Shown: positions 16,481-25,521, counted from the stretch's first letter. The stretch is 29,912 nt of DNA from JBAYZQ01 sp041672385 (GCA_041672385.1 JBAYZQ010000011.1:1-29912), one strand, 5' to 3'. The notes: generated from the letters alone by a model not told the origin. Translations and numbers: made by a program.

Positions 16481-17134
16481 ATGACTAAATATTCACTTGT
16501 ACTTTTTGATTTTGATGGAACTCTAATGAATACTTCTTTAGGTATTTTTGATACTTTGAATTATGTTATGAAAATTTTAGATCGTGAAATTGATGAGAAT
16601 TGTAATATTAACAAATTTATTGGTCCACCTCTTAGTGTGTGTTTTTCAGAAGTAATGGGACTAGAAGAAGATCTTGTAGAAAATGCTATGGACATTTATA
16701 GAAAGAGATATAAAGAAAAAGGCCAATACATAGCTGAATTCTATGAAGGAATTATTCCTCTACTTAGTTGGTTGAAAACTACTGAAATGAAAGTGGCAGT
16801 GGCCACCTTGAAAAATGCGGTTTTGGCAGAGAGCATGGCAAGTTATTTTGGTATAATGTCTTATATGGATGGAATCTTCGGAATGACCTCAAATAGTGAA
16901 AAGGAAAATAAAGCCCAAATTATTGAAAATGCTCTTGATTATTTTAAAATAAAACCTGAAAAGGCAGTTTTAATTGGTGATACCTTACTGGACTTTCAGG
17001 GAGCTAGAGAAGTTGGATTAGATTTCATTGGGGCTGGTTTTGGGTTTGGATTTAATAATGATGTTGATGCAAAACATTCAGATATTTTAATGGCTAAAGA
17101 TTGTAGTCAAATTAGAAGTTTACTTGAGGATTAA
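16481..17134 (+). CDS. HAD-superfamily phosphatase (phosphoglycolate-phosphatase-like)
   Basis: A 217-residue haloacid-dehalogenase hydrolase with an alpha-helical cap after motif I. Motif I is FDFDGTLMNT with nucleophile Asp 10 and acid/base Asp 12; motif II is in VAVATLKN, motif III Lys is in KPEKAV, and motif IV is LIGDTLLDFQGA. It resembles Gph/PGMB-type enzymes acting on small phosphorylated metabolites. It begins two bases after the stop of the inositol-phosphatase gene, with GGAG about five bases upstream of its ATG, so the two phosphatases are probably translated together. Confidence 0.9.
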   Translation: MTKYSLVLFDFDGTLMNTSLGIFDTLNYVMKILDREIDENCNINKFIGPPLSVCFSEVMGLEEDLVENAMDIYRKRYKEKGQYIAEFYEGIIPLLSWLKTTEMKVAVATLKNAVLAESMASYFGIMSYMDGIFGMTSNSEKENKAQIIENALDYFKIKPEKAVLIGDTLLDFQGAREVGLDFIGAGFGFGFNNDVDAKHSDILMAKDCSQIRSLLED

Positions 17135-17146
17135 AGGAGGGAGGCT

Positions 17147-18244
17147 ATGGAAAATACAACAGCTTTGTATGAAGCGTATAAAAATGAACCAGGCATTAAA
17201 ATGATTGATTTCGGGGATTGGTTTTTACCAGTCAACTTTGGAAAGGGAATAATTAAAGAACATGAATTAGTTCGTAGTAGTTGTGGGATGTTTGACGTTT
17301 CACATATGGGAGAATGTATTGTTTGTGGAAAAGAAGCTTTAAACTTTCTTGATTGGATTACAACAAATAAAATTCATTCTTTGAATCTTAATCACGCAAT
17401 TTATACACTTATGTGCTATGAAAATGGAACAGTAGTGGATGACCTTATTGTATATAGAATAGAAGAAGAAAAATTCTTTGTAGTTATGAACGCTGCAAAC
17501 AAAGACAAAGATTTAGCTTATCTAATAAAAAATAAATTTGACGATGTTGAAATCATAGACTTAAGTGATGATAAAATACAAATTGCTATACAGGGACCCG
17601 ATGCAGAAAGCATTTTTTCTAAAGTTTACCCTAATGCCTTAAATTTAGGCTTTTTCGATATTGATAATAATGCTGTTATTGAAGGTAAAAAATGTCTAGT
17701 AGGAAGAACAGGTTATACTGGAGAAGATGGATTTGAGCTATATGCTGATAAAGAAGATGGAGTTTTTCTTTGGAACCTTTTTAAAGATCTCAAAGTCGAA
17801 CCTTGTGGCCTTGGAGCTAGAGATTCATTGAGATTGGAAGCAAAACTTCCTCTTTATGGTCATGAGATAAATGATACAATTACCCCTTTAGAAGCCAATT
17901 TAGGTTATTTTGTTGACCTTGATAAAGAATTCTGTGGGTCGAAAGTTCTCACTGAACAAAATAAAAATGGAATTCCTAGATCATTAAGAGGTTTTGAAAT
18001 GATTGATGGTGGGGTGGCTAGAAATGGTTATAAAATCTTTAATAAAGAAGAAGAAATTGGGTATGTAACAAGTGGAACAAAAAGCCCTACATTGAATAAA
18101 TTTATTGGTCTTGGTATGATGAAACGTAAAACAGGCTTGAAATTTGATGATGAAATATTAATTGAAATTCATGGAAAGATGAAAAGAGCCAAATTAGTAA
18201 AGACTCCTTTTTATAAAAATACTAAACAGAGTAAAATAAGATAA
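17147..18244 (+). CDS. gcvT: Aminomethyltransferase (glycine-cleavage T-protein)
   Basis: The 365-residue protein is T-protein of the glycine cleavage system, which moves the aminomethyl carbon from lipoyl-H-protein to tetrahydrofolate. Visible signatures are FGDWFLPVNFGKGIIKEHELVR near the start, MFDVSHMGE (48-56), TVVDDLIVYR with the catalytic Asp at 98 or 99, VGRTGYTGEDGFEL, GLGARDSLRLEAKLPLYGHE, and the C-terminal beta-barrel ending with VKTPFY. The ribosome site is excellent (AGGAGGGAGG before the ATG). No gcvH or gcvP is nearby; they must be elsewhere if the system works. Its stop overlaps the next start as TAATG. Confidence 0.95.
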   Translation: MENTTALYEAYKNEPGIKMIDFGDWFLPVNFGKGIIKEHELVRSSCGMFDVSHMGECIVCGKEALNFLDWITTNKIHSLNLNHAIYTLMCYENGTVVDDLIVYRIEEEKFFVVMNAANKDKDLAYLIKNKFDDVEIIDLSDDKIQIAIQGPDAESIFSKVYPNALNLGFFDIDNNAVIEGKKCLVGRTGYTGEDGFELYADKEDGVFLWNLFKDLKVEPCGLGARDSLRLEAKLPLYGHEINDTITPLEANLGYFVDLDKEFCGSKVLTEQNKNGIPRSLRGFEMIDGGVARNGYKIFNKEEEIGYVTSGTKSPTLNKFIGLGMMKRKTGLKFDDEILIEIHGKMKRAKLVKTPFYKNTKQSKIR

Positions 18245-19524
18245 TGAAATTTTTTGATAGAGATTATTCAGTTCCAGAAGGATTTTTTCCTTTGGACAAT
18301 GCATCAATAATTTATCCTCCAACTGAAGCAAAATACAATACTCAAGTTTTTCGTATGTCCATAGATTTAAATATTCCAATCGACAGAGTTGTTCTTCATG
18401 AAGCACTTATGGATTTACTTGAAAGGATGCCCTATTTTAAAGTTCGTTTAAGAGAAGGATTTTTTTGGTATTATTTAAGTCCAAATAAGAAAACTCCAAC
18501 TATATTTGATGATGATGTTAGACCTTGTACTAGAATTAGCAAACAAAAAGAGCTTAAGAATTTTTTGTTTAGGGTTTGTGCAGGAGAAAATCGTATAGCC
18601 ATTGATTTTTATCATTGCTTGACAGATGGTGGGGGAGGTCAGACTTTTCTTTTATCCTTATTTGTAAGATATCTTGAATTAAAGAAATATGAAATTAAAG
18701 AAGTTCCTGGAATTATTAGATGCAATGAGAAAATTCAGCCTTGGGAAACAAAAGATCAGTTTCAAAGTTACTTTGATCGTAACTTACCACCGCCTGACTT
18801 TGTAAAAAAAGCCTATCATTATAAAGGAATCCTTGCAGATCGAGCCTATTTTACATCTGGATCAATTGAAATTGAAGACATTAAAAGGATTTCTAGGCAT
18901 TTTGGTTATACTATTACTGAGTTTTTAGCCGCTTTGTTGATAAAGGTTTTTCTAGAGACAGAGGGCAAAGAAAAAAAACCAGTTCAAATTTCAATTCCTA
19001 TAAGCCTTAGAAAGTTGACTGGTAAAAATACCATGAGAAATTTCTCAATGTTTGTTATTGTGAGTATTAATCCGAGACTTGGTGAATATACTTTTAAGGA
19101 AATCCTTTCATTGGTTAGCCTTCAAATAAAGTTGCAAACTGAAAAACATGAAATCAAAAGATTTATTTCCAGAAATGTTTCTGGAGAAAGAAACTTTGTA
19201 GTTAAATCGGTTCCAAATTTTCTAAAAAAACCTTTTTTTAAAATAGTCAGTGATGTTCTAGGTGAGACTCAATATACAACCACTATTTCTAATATAGGTT
19301 TAGTGAATCTTCCAGATGAAGTTTCATCCTTGATTGAACGTTATGATTTCTTTCTTACACCTAATCAGAAGAATCCAGTTTCGATGGCTGTATCTGGGAT
19401 TAATGGGAAATTATTTGTTAATTTTTCAAGCTATTTGAAAAGTGATACTTTAGTAGAAAAGAAGTTTTTTAAATATCTAGTAAATTGGGGTGTAAAAGTA
19501 AAAATACACTCCAATAGGAGGTAA
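18244..19524 (+). CDS. Condensation-type acyltransferase (alcohol acetyltransferase/PapA-like)
   Basis: The 426-residue protein belongs to the CoA-dependent acyltransferase / condensation-domain superfamily. The catalytic HxxxDG motif is HCLTDG (residues 124-129), followed by a glycine run GGGGQTFLL. The C-terminal half has the second-subdomain features ISIPISLRKLTGKNTMRNFSMF (an acceptor-site loop like that of the alcohol acetyltransferase and Pap families) and TISNIGLVNLP, a conserved bridging segment. No membrane segments are seen. Such enzymes move acyl groups to alcohols, sugars, lipids or peptides. It shares one base with gcvT (TAATG) and is followed after three bases by a zinc-ribbon membrane protein, a pairing I recall from Clostridia. 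Substrate unknown. Confidence 0.85.
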   Translation: MKFFDRDYSVPEGFFPLDNASIIYPPTEAKYNTQVFRMSIDLNIPIDRVVLHEALMDLLERMPYFKVRLREGFFWYYLSPNKKTPTIFDDDVRPCTRISKQKELKNFLFRVCAGENRIAIDFYHCLTDGGGGQTFLLSLFVRYLELKKYEIKEVPGIIRCNEKIQPWETKDQFQSYFDRNLPPPDFVKKAYHYKGILADRAYFTSGSIEIEDIKRISRHFGYTITEFLAALLIKVFLETEGKEKKPVQISIPISLRKLTGKNTMRNFSMFVIVSINPRLGEYTFKEILSLVSLQIKLQTEKHEIKRFISRNVSGERNFVVKSVPNFLKKPFFKIVSDVLGETQYTTTISNIGLVNLPDEVSSLIERYDFFLTPNQKNPVSMAVSGINGKLFVNFSSYLKSDTLVEKKFFKYLVNWGVKVKIHSNRR

Positions 19525-19527
19525 GAT

Positions 19528-20382
19528 ATGCCTTATTGTGTAAAATGTGGAGTAAAACTTGAAGATGGGGTAGATAAATGCCCACTTTGTGGAACTAAGG
19601 TCCTTATTGATGAAAAAGTAATACCAGAAAAACCTTTTTTTCCAATTGAGAAAGATGAAAAGCTTGAATCAGGAATGGGTAAACAACGCAAAGCAATTTT
19701 TGAGGTTTCTCTTTTACTTAGTATTATTGCAGAAGCAGTTATAGCTTTGTCCATAGAACCAAATTTTGTTTGGTTCCCTTTGCTTTGTGTTTTTTATGCT
19801 GAAATAGCATTTATTGTGGCTTTTACCATGCCAAAACCAAATTATTTTAAAATTGCAAGTTGGGAAGTCATATTGCTAATGGGATTTCTTGTTGCTTTTG
19901 ATTATTTAATGAATAATGTTATGAGTTGGTCTTATATTGCCTGTATAAGTCTTTGGCTTTATTGGACAGTAGCTGTTTTCCCCTTTGTACTAACCAAGAA
20001 AAAAAAGTTTATGTTTATTGAATTAATATTAAGTTTATTGGCGTTCTTGGTTTTATTAGATTACGATGACAGTCATTTGAGTTGGTCACTTGTAGTTGGA
20101 TTTCCTGTAATATTGTGTTTAACTATTTTGTCTTTGGGTTTTATTGGACTTCTTAAATTACCAAGTACTCCAAAACCAAGGATGACTGACTATGTTTATA
20201 TAGTTTTTATTATTGTTTGCTTTTCAATAGGATTTGGAGATTTTGCTTCTACGGGTTATTCAAAAATTACTTGGTCTAGAGCTTTCTGGTTTGTAGGAAT
20301 TGGATTTCTAATTTATGAAATAGTTGTCCTTTTTGCAAAAAATATACGTCGTTTTTTTTACAGTGAAAATCGCCACGAATAA
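19528..20382 (+). CDS. Zinc-ribbon multi-pass membrane protein (DUF6320-like)
   Basis: The 284-residue protein begins with a zinc ribbon, CVKC at residues 4-7 and CPLC at 18-21. After a charged linker it continues with about seven or eight hydrophobic helices (from about residue 55 on), ending in a basic tail (KNIRRFFYSENRHE). This matches my memory of DUF6320 proteins that pair with alcohol-acetyltransferase-like enzymes in Firmicutes; function is not established. A strong site (AGGAGG, 19515-19522 region) precedes the ATG, which lies three bases after the acyltransferase stop. It is the last gene of the operon. It may anchor or supply substrate to the acyltransferase at the membrane. Confidence 0.82.
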   Translation: MPYCVKCGVKLEDGVDKCPLCGTKVLIDEKVIPEKPFFPIEKDEKLESGMGKQRKAIFEVSLLLSIIAEAVIALSIEPNFVWFPLLCVFYAEIAFIVAFTMPKPNYFKIASWEVILLMGFLVAFDYLMNNVMSWSYIACISLWLYWTVAVFPFVLTKKKKFMFIELILSLLAFLVLLDYDDSHLSWSLVVGFPVILCLTILSLGFIGLLKLPSTPKPRMTDYVYIVFIIVCFSIGFGDFASTGYSKITWSRAFWFVGIGFLIYEIVVLFAKNIRRFFYSENRHE

Positions 20383-20542
20383 AAAAAAATCCTTAACTCT
20401 AAAAAAAAGGCTAAAAATTTATATATTTTTTCAGGATATAACTAATAATACAATTGTGTAATTTGAGTTTTACTAAAAATAACAAAACAGGATTTAGGGA
20501 TACCTTAATAAAAACGTATAATAAATAAATTTTCTAAAATAT

Positions 20543-20571
20543 TTGACATAAAATTATTAGCAAATTATAAT
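20543..20571 (+). promoter_or_regulatory. Consensus sigma-70 promoter of the BMP transporter
   Basis: A perfect TTGACA (20543-20548), 17 bases and a perfect TATAAT (20566-20571), 48 bases before the ATG at 20619. The 160 bases upstream are AT-rich and show only weak A/T hairpins, such as AAAAAT/ATTTTT around 20413-20430, and no purine riboswitch core. Confidence 0.85.
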
Positions 20572-20618
20572 TAGTATTAGGTTCGATAAAGAATCACATG
20601 TTTTTTAAGGAGAAAATT

Positions 20619-21707
20619 ATGAAAAAAGTTACTGTTGTTCTTCTCGTATTGGCAATTGCCCTGACTTTCGCTTTTGCTGAAGGTCAAACAGAGGCTACTG
20701 GAGAAAAACCTTTCAAAGTTGGTGTCATCTATATTAGTGCCCCTGGCGATATGGGTTATTCCTATCAACATGCTCAAGGTACAAAAGCCATGAAAGAATA
20801 TTTCGGTGACAAGGTTGAAGTTACTGAATTAGAAGGTGTACCAGAAAATGATGAGTGTACAACTGCAATGGAACAACTTATTGGAGAAGGTTGTCAGATG
20901 ATTTTTGCTAATAGTTATAATTATCAAGAATACATGTACAAACTTGCTCCAAAATATCCTAATGTTAAGTTTGAACATTGTAGTGGTTATTTAAAAACTG
21001 ACAACATGTCCAATTACTTTGGAAGAATGTATCAGATGAGATATCTTTCCGGTATGATTGCTGGAAAAATGAGTAGAACTGGAAAACTTGGTTATGTTGG
21101 TGCTTTTAACACTCCTGAAGTTGTTCGTGGAATCAATGCATTTACCTTGGGTGCAAGAAGTGTTAATCCTAATGCTACAGTTCAAGTAGTTTGGACAAAT
21201 TCATGGTTTGATCCAGGACTAGAAAGAGATGCATCTGTTTCTCTTCTTGACAGTGGATGTGATTTAATTGCTCAGCATCAAGATACTACAGAACCTGCTA
21301 AAGCCGCTGTTGAAAGAGGTAAGTATGCAATTGGTTACAATGCAGACTTTGCAAAAATTATCAATAATGACAACGTTCTAGTTTCTCCTATGTGGAACTG
21401 GGGAAATTACATGATTCCTGCAGTACAAAGTGCAATTGATGGAACTTGGAAAAGTGAAGCTTATTGGGGAGGTCTTGATGACGATATGATCAAATTAAGT
21501 CCAATTTCTCCTTTAGTACCTGCTGATTTCCAGGCTGTTGTTGAAAAAAAACTTGAAGAAATTAAGTCTGATAGTTTTGACGTATTCTGGGGACAGATTA
21601 AAGACAATAAAGGTAACTTAATTCAGGGACCAAATGCTAAGATGAGCGATGCTGATATGCTTTCAATGCAATTCTTTGTTGAAGGTGTTATTGGAAAAGT
21701 AAAGTAA
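20619..21707 (+). CDS. BMP-family (TmpC/PnrA-like) ABC substrate-binding protein
   Basis: A periplasmic binding protein of the basic-membrane-protein family, known to bind purine nucleosides (PnrA, Treponema TmpC). The ATG at 20619 has a perfect AAGGAG (20607-20612), six bases upstream; an in-frame ATG at 20598 would include that site. The 362-residue product has a signal peptide of about 20 residues ending AFA, then EGQTEA. Unusually for this family in spirochaetes there is no lipobox cysteine, so it appears to be soluble. Family marks are KVGVIYISAPGDMGYSYQHAQGTKAM, GCQMIFANSYNY, GKLGYVGAFNTPEVVRGINAF and GYNADF. Its promoter and a terminator just downstream suggest it is made in excess over the ATPase and permeases. 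Confidence 0.9.
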   Translation: MKKVTVVLLVLAIALTFAFAEGQTEATGEKPFKVGVIYISAPGDMGYSYQHAQGTKAMKEYFGDKVEVTELEGVPENDECTTAMEQLIGEGCQMIFANSYNYQEYMYKLAPKYPNVKFEHCSGYLKTDNMSNYFGRMYQMRYLSGMIAGKMSRTGKLGYVGAFNTPEVVRGINAFTLGARSVNPNATVQVVWTNSWFDPGLERDASVSLLDSGCDLIAQHQDTTEPAKAAVERGKYAIGYNADFAKIINNDNVLVSPMWNWGNYMIPAVQSAIDGTWKSEAYWGGLDDDMIKLSPISPLVPADFQAVVEKKLEEIKSDSFDVFWGQIKDNKGNLIQGPNAKMSDADMLSMQFFVEGVIGKVK

Positions 21708-21726
21708 TTCTGATTTCTATTATTAT

Positions 21727-21756
21727 AGGGTGGACAATTTAAGTCCGCCCTTTTTT
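21727..21756 (+). terminator. Terminator between the BMP gene and its ATPase gene
   Basis: AGGGTGGAC (21727-21735) pairs with GTCCGCCCT (21743-21751), with one T:G wobble, around a 7-base loop, and a run of T follows. Readthrough would supply the downstream transporter genes. Confidence 0.85.
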
Positions 21757-21788
21757 AAATTAATTAAATTTGATAGGAAAAATAATAC

Positions 21789-23321
21789 ATGAATGATATA
21801 AACTATAAGGCGCCTCCTGTAGTAAGGATGGAGCATATTTGTAAGCGATTTCCTGGAGTTATTGCAAACAGTGATGTTTGTTTAGAGCTTTTTAAAGGTG
21901 AAGTTTTAGCTTTGTTAGGTGAAAACGGTGCTGGTAAAAGCACCTTGATGAATATGCTTATAGGGCTTTACAAGCAAGACCAAGGGACAATATTTATTCA
22001 TGGAAAAGAAGCTGTAATTAATTCACCTCAAGATTCTATGGCCTTAGGGGTGGGAATGATTCATCAAGAATTTATGCTTGTTGGTAATCTTACAGTTGCA
22101 GAGAACGTAATTCTTGGAATTAAAGACCTTGATTTTGTTCCAAAAATGGGAATTATAAAACGTAAAATACAAGACATCAGTGAAAAATATGGATTGGCAG
22201 TCAATCCTGATTCCTTAATTGAAGATTTGACTGTTGGTGAACAACAGAGAGTTGAGATTCTTAAACTTGTTTATAGAGGTGCAGAGATTTTAATTCTAGA
22301 CGAACCGACAGCAGTATTAACTCCTGGGGAAGCAAGAAAACTAAATGAAATAATCCATAAAATGCTTGCAGAAGGGAAATCTGCTATCTTTATTAGCCAT
22401 AAAATGGATGAGGTTTTGGAGTTTTCTGATAGAGTTCAAATACTTCGTCGAGGTGTTAGCCAAGGGGTTAAATTTACAAAAGATATTAAAAATACCGGAG
22501 AGCTTGCAATGCTCATGGTTGGTCGCCCGGTTCTTTTTGAATTTGAACGAAAACCTTATGACCCTAAAGATGTAAAAGTTAAATTAGAAAATATAGTTGT
22601 TAGTGGTGCTTTAGGGGCTAGAAACATACTTAATGGAGTAAGCCTTGAAATAAGAGAAGGTGAAATACTTGGAATTGCAGGAGTTGCTGGAAATGGTCAA
22701 CAACCTCTAAGTGAAGTAATTACCGGGTTGTGTTGTTCTACCTCAGGGAAGTTATTCTTGGATGGAAAAGATTTTACCAATAAACAGCCTTTGGCAATAA
22801 TCAAAGAAGGAGTTTCCCACATACCAGCTGATAGAGGAAAGATGGGAATTGTTGGAGATATGAGTGTTGAAGACAATCTTTCTATGAAAAAATATAGAAC
22901 AGCTCAATTATCAAAAGGACCTTTGTTAAAAAGAGGACTTTTTAGAAGTTTTGCAAACAATTTAATTAAGTTATTTGAAATCAAGACTCCTACAAAGGAT
23001 ACAGAGGTAAAATTTTTAAGTGGTGGAAATATACAAAAAACAATTCTTGCAAGAGAAATTGATTCCTGTAAGGGCATATTGATTGCTGTCTATCCTTCAA
23101 GAGGCCTTGATGTTGGTGCAACGCAGTCTGTTAGAGAAAGTATTATTTCTCAAAGAGACAAAGGTTGTGCTGTTTTGTTAGTGAGTGAAGAACTTGATGA
23201 ACTCCTAATGATTTCAGATAGGATTGCCGTAATGCATGAAGGAAAAATAATTGGTACCGTTAACACAAAAGGTGCTGATATTGAGGAAATTGGATTAATG
23301 ATGACAGGAATCAGGAGGTAA
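21789..23321 (+). CDS. Sugar/nucleoside-type ABC ATPase with two nucleotide-binding domains
   Basis: The 510-residue protein is the duplicated RbsA/NupO-type ATPase. The first domain is complete: Walker A GENGAGKST (about residues 43-51), signature LTVGEQQRVEI, Walker B ILILDEPTAVLTP and switch His in FISHKMDEV. The second is degenerate, as is normal in this family: Walker A is GVAGNGQQ (no Lys-Thr), the signature is LSGGNIQK, and the Walker B region reads GILIAVYPSRGLDVG, without the catalytic Glu. A second ATP site is therefore likely inactive. It serves the BMP binding protein upstream and the two permeases downstream, which follow at two bases and with a TAATG overlap. A modest AGGAAAAA site precedes the ATG. 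Confidence 0.92.
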   Translation: MNDINYKAPPVVRMEHICKRFPGVIANSDVCLELFKGEVLALLGENGAGKSTLMNMLIGLYKQDQGTIFIHGKEAVINSPQDSMALGVGMIHQEFMLVGNLTVAENVILGIKDLDFVPKMGIIKRKIQDISEKYGLAVNPDSLIEDLTVGEQQRVEILKLVYRGAEILILDEPTAVLTPGEARKLNEIIHKMLAEGKSAIFISHKMDEVLEFSDRVQILRRGVSQGVKFTKDIKNTGELAMLMVGRPVLFEFERKPYDPKDVKVKLENIVVSGALGARNILNGVSLEIREGEILGIAGVAGNGQQPLSEVITGLCCSTSGKLFLDGKDFTNKQPLAIIKEGVSHIPADRGKMGIVGDMSVEDNLSMKKYRTAQLSKGPLLKRGLFRSFANNLIKLFEIKTPTKDTEVKFLSGGNIQKTILAREIDSCKGILIAVYPSRGLDVGATQSVRESIISQRDKGCAVLLVSEELDELLMISDRIAVMHEGKIIGTVNTKGADIEEIGLMMTGIRR

Positions 23322-23323
23322 AA

Positions 23324-24484
23324 ATGGAATTTTCACTAGAAAAACGTGAAGTAAGATCAAAAAAGCTGGTGTTTATTTTACCTATAATCTCAATTGTTAT
23401 TTCAATGTTATTAGGTGCAATTATTCTTTTGGCTTGTAAAGTTAATCCTATAATGACCTATTTCTATTTGGTTAAAGGGGCTCTAGGAAATAAAATAAAT
23501 TTGCTTAATACAATTGGAAAGGCGATTCCTTTGCTTTTATGTGGAGTTGGAGTCGGTATTGCATTTAAACTTAAATTTTGGAATATTGGGGCTGAAGGCC
23601 AATACGTTTGGGGTGTTATTGGAATTACTTGGGTAATGCTTTCAGGCAAATGGGCTGAATTAACAGCCGCAGGTACTTATTCCAATGCAAGTTGGGTAAT
23701 GTTATTTTGGGCATGGGTACCTGATTCTCTTCTTCTTCCGATAGGAATCTTAGTCGGTATGTTGATGGGAGCCTTGTGGGCTGGTATTCCAGCATGGTTA
23801 AAAGCACATTGGAAAGTTGATGAAACCTTATCTACATTAATGTTAAACTATGTTGTTATTAAACTTGCCGAATATTTATATATCTCTAAATGGAAAGCTC
23901 CATTAGGAAATATGGGAACTCCTGATATTCCAGAAGCTGGTTTTTTAACTAGTTTTGGATATGGTGGAAAACTTAATACTGGATTGTTTATGGCTTTAGC
24001 AGTGGTTGGAATAATGTATTTTATTCTTTATAAAACTCGTTGGGGTTTTGAATTAAATATGATTGGGAAAAACAGTAAGGCTGCAAGATGTCAAGGAGTC
24101 TCAATTAAAAGAAATATTGTTATTGCTCTATTAGTTTCAGGAGCTATTTGTGGACTAGCAGGTGCTATTGATACTGCTGGAATAACTCATAAATTAACAA
24201 AAGGTGTTGATTCTGGTTATGGTTTTACGGGAATTGTAATTGCATGGATGGCTGGATTGAACCCTATAATTTCTATTTTTTATGCCCTTCTTATGGCTAT
24301 TCTTAGAACTGGAGCTTTTTCCCTTCAAATAAAGATGGGCTTAAACTCAGCTATGGGAGATGTACTTCAAGGCTTAATTCTAATACCACTTTTGGCAACT
24401 AATATTTTTGTTGATTACAGGTTGGTGATAAAACACTATAAGAAAAAGATAATTGATAAAGTTGCATGCAAGGAGGAAGAATAA
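23324..24484 (+). CDS. ABC permease, BMP/nucleoside type, first subunit
   Basis: The 386-residue membrane protein of the RbsC/YufP (BPD_transp_2) family has about ten hydrophobic segments and a basic N-terminus. Family marks include the GIAFKLKFWNIGAEGQYVWGVIG segment (about residues 78-100), LKAHWKVDETLSTLMLNYV, and RWGFELNMIGKNSKAARCQGVSI with the conserved cytoplasmic GxNxxAA(R) motif, followed by SGAICGLAGA. It starts two bases after the ATPase stop, with AGGAGG just before. Pairs with the following gene to form the channel. Confidence 0.9.
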   Translation: MEFSLEKREVRSKKLVFILPIISIVISMLLGAIILLACKVNPIMTYFYLVKGALGNKINLLNTIGKAIPLLLCGVGVGIAFKLKFWNIGAEGQYVWGVIGITWVMLSGKWAELTAAGTYSNASWVMLFWAWVPDSLLLPIGILVGMLMGALWAGIPAWLKAHWKVDETLSTLMLNYVVIKLAEYLYISKWKAPLGNMGTPDIPEAGFLTSFGYGGKLNTGLFMALAVVGIMYFILYKTRWGFELNMIGKNSKAARCQGVSIKRNIVIALLVSGAICGLAGAIDTAGITHKLTKGVDSGYGFTGIVIAWMAGLNPIISIFYALLMAILRTGAFSLQIKMGLNSAMGDVLQGLILIPLLATNIFVDYRLVIKHYKKKIIDKVACKEEE

Positions 24485-25464
24485 TGGATTTTTTTACTAA
24501 TGTTGTTGTTGCTACCCTAGTTATGGGAACTTCTTTGACCTTTGCTACGATAGGAGAAATTTTTACTGAAAAGGCAGGTATTTTAAATCTAGGTATGGAA
24601 GGAATGATGCTTTTGGGAGCTCTTTCTGGATTTGCTACGGTATTTTATTCTGGATCTTTGCTTTTTGGAATACTTGTTGGAATGTTTGCTGGTGTTTTTC
24701 TTGCTTTGATTCATGCCTTTCTGTCAATTAATATGCGTGCAAGTCAAGTTGTTTCAGGTCTTGCAGTAACCATGTTTGGAACGGGTTTAGCAAACTTTCT
24801 TGGCTATAGACTGGGACCTGCTCCTAGTTTTAATCTTGTTGGAATGAATTTACCAGTCAAGTTTAATGCAATTATTGTTCCGTTTCTTTCGGATATTCCG
24901 GTTTTTGGTGGTCTTTTTAGAGTGTCCATTCTTACTTATTTTATGTATGCTTTAATTCCTTTTGCCTGGTATTTTATGTATAGAACTAAATATGGATTAG
25001 CTTTAAGAGCGGTTGGTGAAAACCCAAGAACTGCGGCTGCAATGGGAATTAATGTAAATAAAACACGTTATATCTATACTTTAATTGGTGGAGCTTTTGC
25101 TGGTTTGGGTGGGGCTTGTATTAGCTTGTATCATACTCCAAGTTGGAACGAAAATATGACCGGTGGAAAAGGTTGGATTGTAATTGCACTTGTTATTTTT
25201 TCTGGATGGAATCCTGCAAAGGCAATAATTGGGACTTTTGTTTTTGGCGGAATAATGCAACTTCAGTTCGCAATTCAGGCCTATAATGGTTCAAGTGCCT
25301 TCATGGCAGGTTTGAAATCGATTCCTGGACAATTTTTTGGAATGGCTCCTTACCTTATTACTTTTTTAGTTCTTGCAATAATGACAGTAATATCTTCTCT
25401 CCAGCATAAGCAGTTTTCTTCTCCGTCAGCGCTTTGTACTTCTTTTGCTATTGATGATAAGTAA
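24484..25464 (+). CDS. ABC permease, BMP/nucleoside type, second subunit
   Basis: The 326-residue partner permease (YufQ/NupQ-like) has about nine hydrophobic segments. Marks are FATIGEIFTEKAGILNLGMEGMMLLGALSGF near the N-terminus, RASQVVSGLAVTMFGTG and YGLALRAVGENPRTAAAMGINV, the EAA-like coupling loop. ATG 24484 is chosen because AGGAGGA (24471-24477) lies seven bases upstream; an in-frame ATG at 24466 sits before that site. The start overlaps the stop of the first permease (TAATG), so the two are translationally coupled. The C-terminal tail of about 20 residues is polar. Confidence 0.9.
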   Translation: MDFFTNVVVATLVMGTSLTFATIGEIFTEKAGILNLGMEGMMLLGALSGFATVFYSGSLLFGILVGMFAGVFLALIHAFLSINMRASQVVSGLAVTMFGTGLANFLGYRLGPAPSFNLVGMNLPVKFNAIIVPFLSDIPVFGGLFRVSILTYFMYALIPFAWYFMYRTKYGLALRAVGENPRTAAAMGINVNKTRYIYTLIGGAFAGLGGACISLYHTPSWNENMTGGKGWIVIALVIFSGWNPAKAIIGTFVFGGIMQLQFAIQAYNGSSAFMAGLKSIPGQFFGMAPYLITFLVLAIMTVISSLQHKQFSSPSALCTSFAIDDK

Positions 25465-25478
25465 TCCTTTTATTGTGA

Positions 25479-25521
25479 AATCTTTAATGTTAAGGAAGAA
25501 TTTCATAAAGATTAAAATTTT
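25479..25521. terminator. Weak AT-rich hairpin after the transporter operon
   Basis: AATCTTTA (25479-25486) and TAAAGATT (25506-25513) form an 8-bp inverted repeat with a 19-base loop, followed by AAAATTTTT. The stem holds only one G:C pair, so it may be a poor terminator. Confidence 0.35.

Noticed and set aside
20383..20597. Possible purine riboswitch before the nucleoside-like transporter
   Set aside because: I found no conserved three-way-junction core; a perfect promoter at 20543 leaves only about 40 bases of leader.
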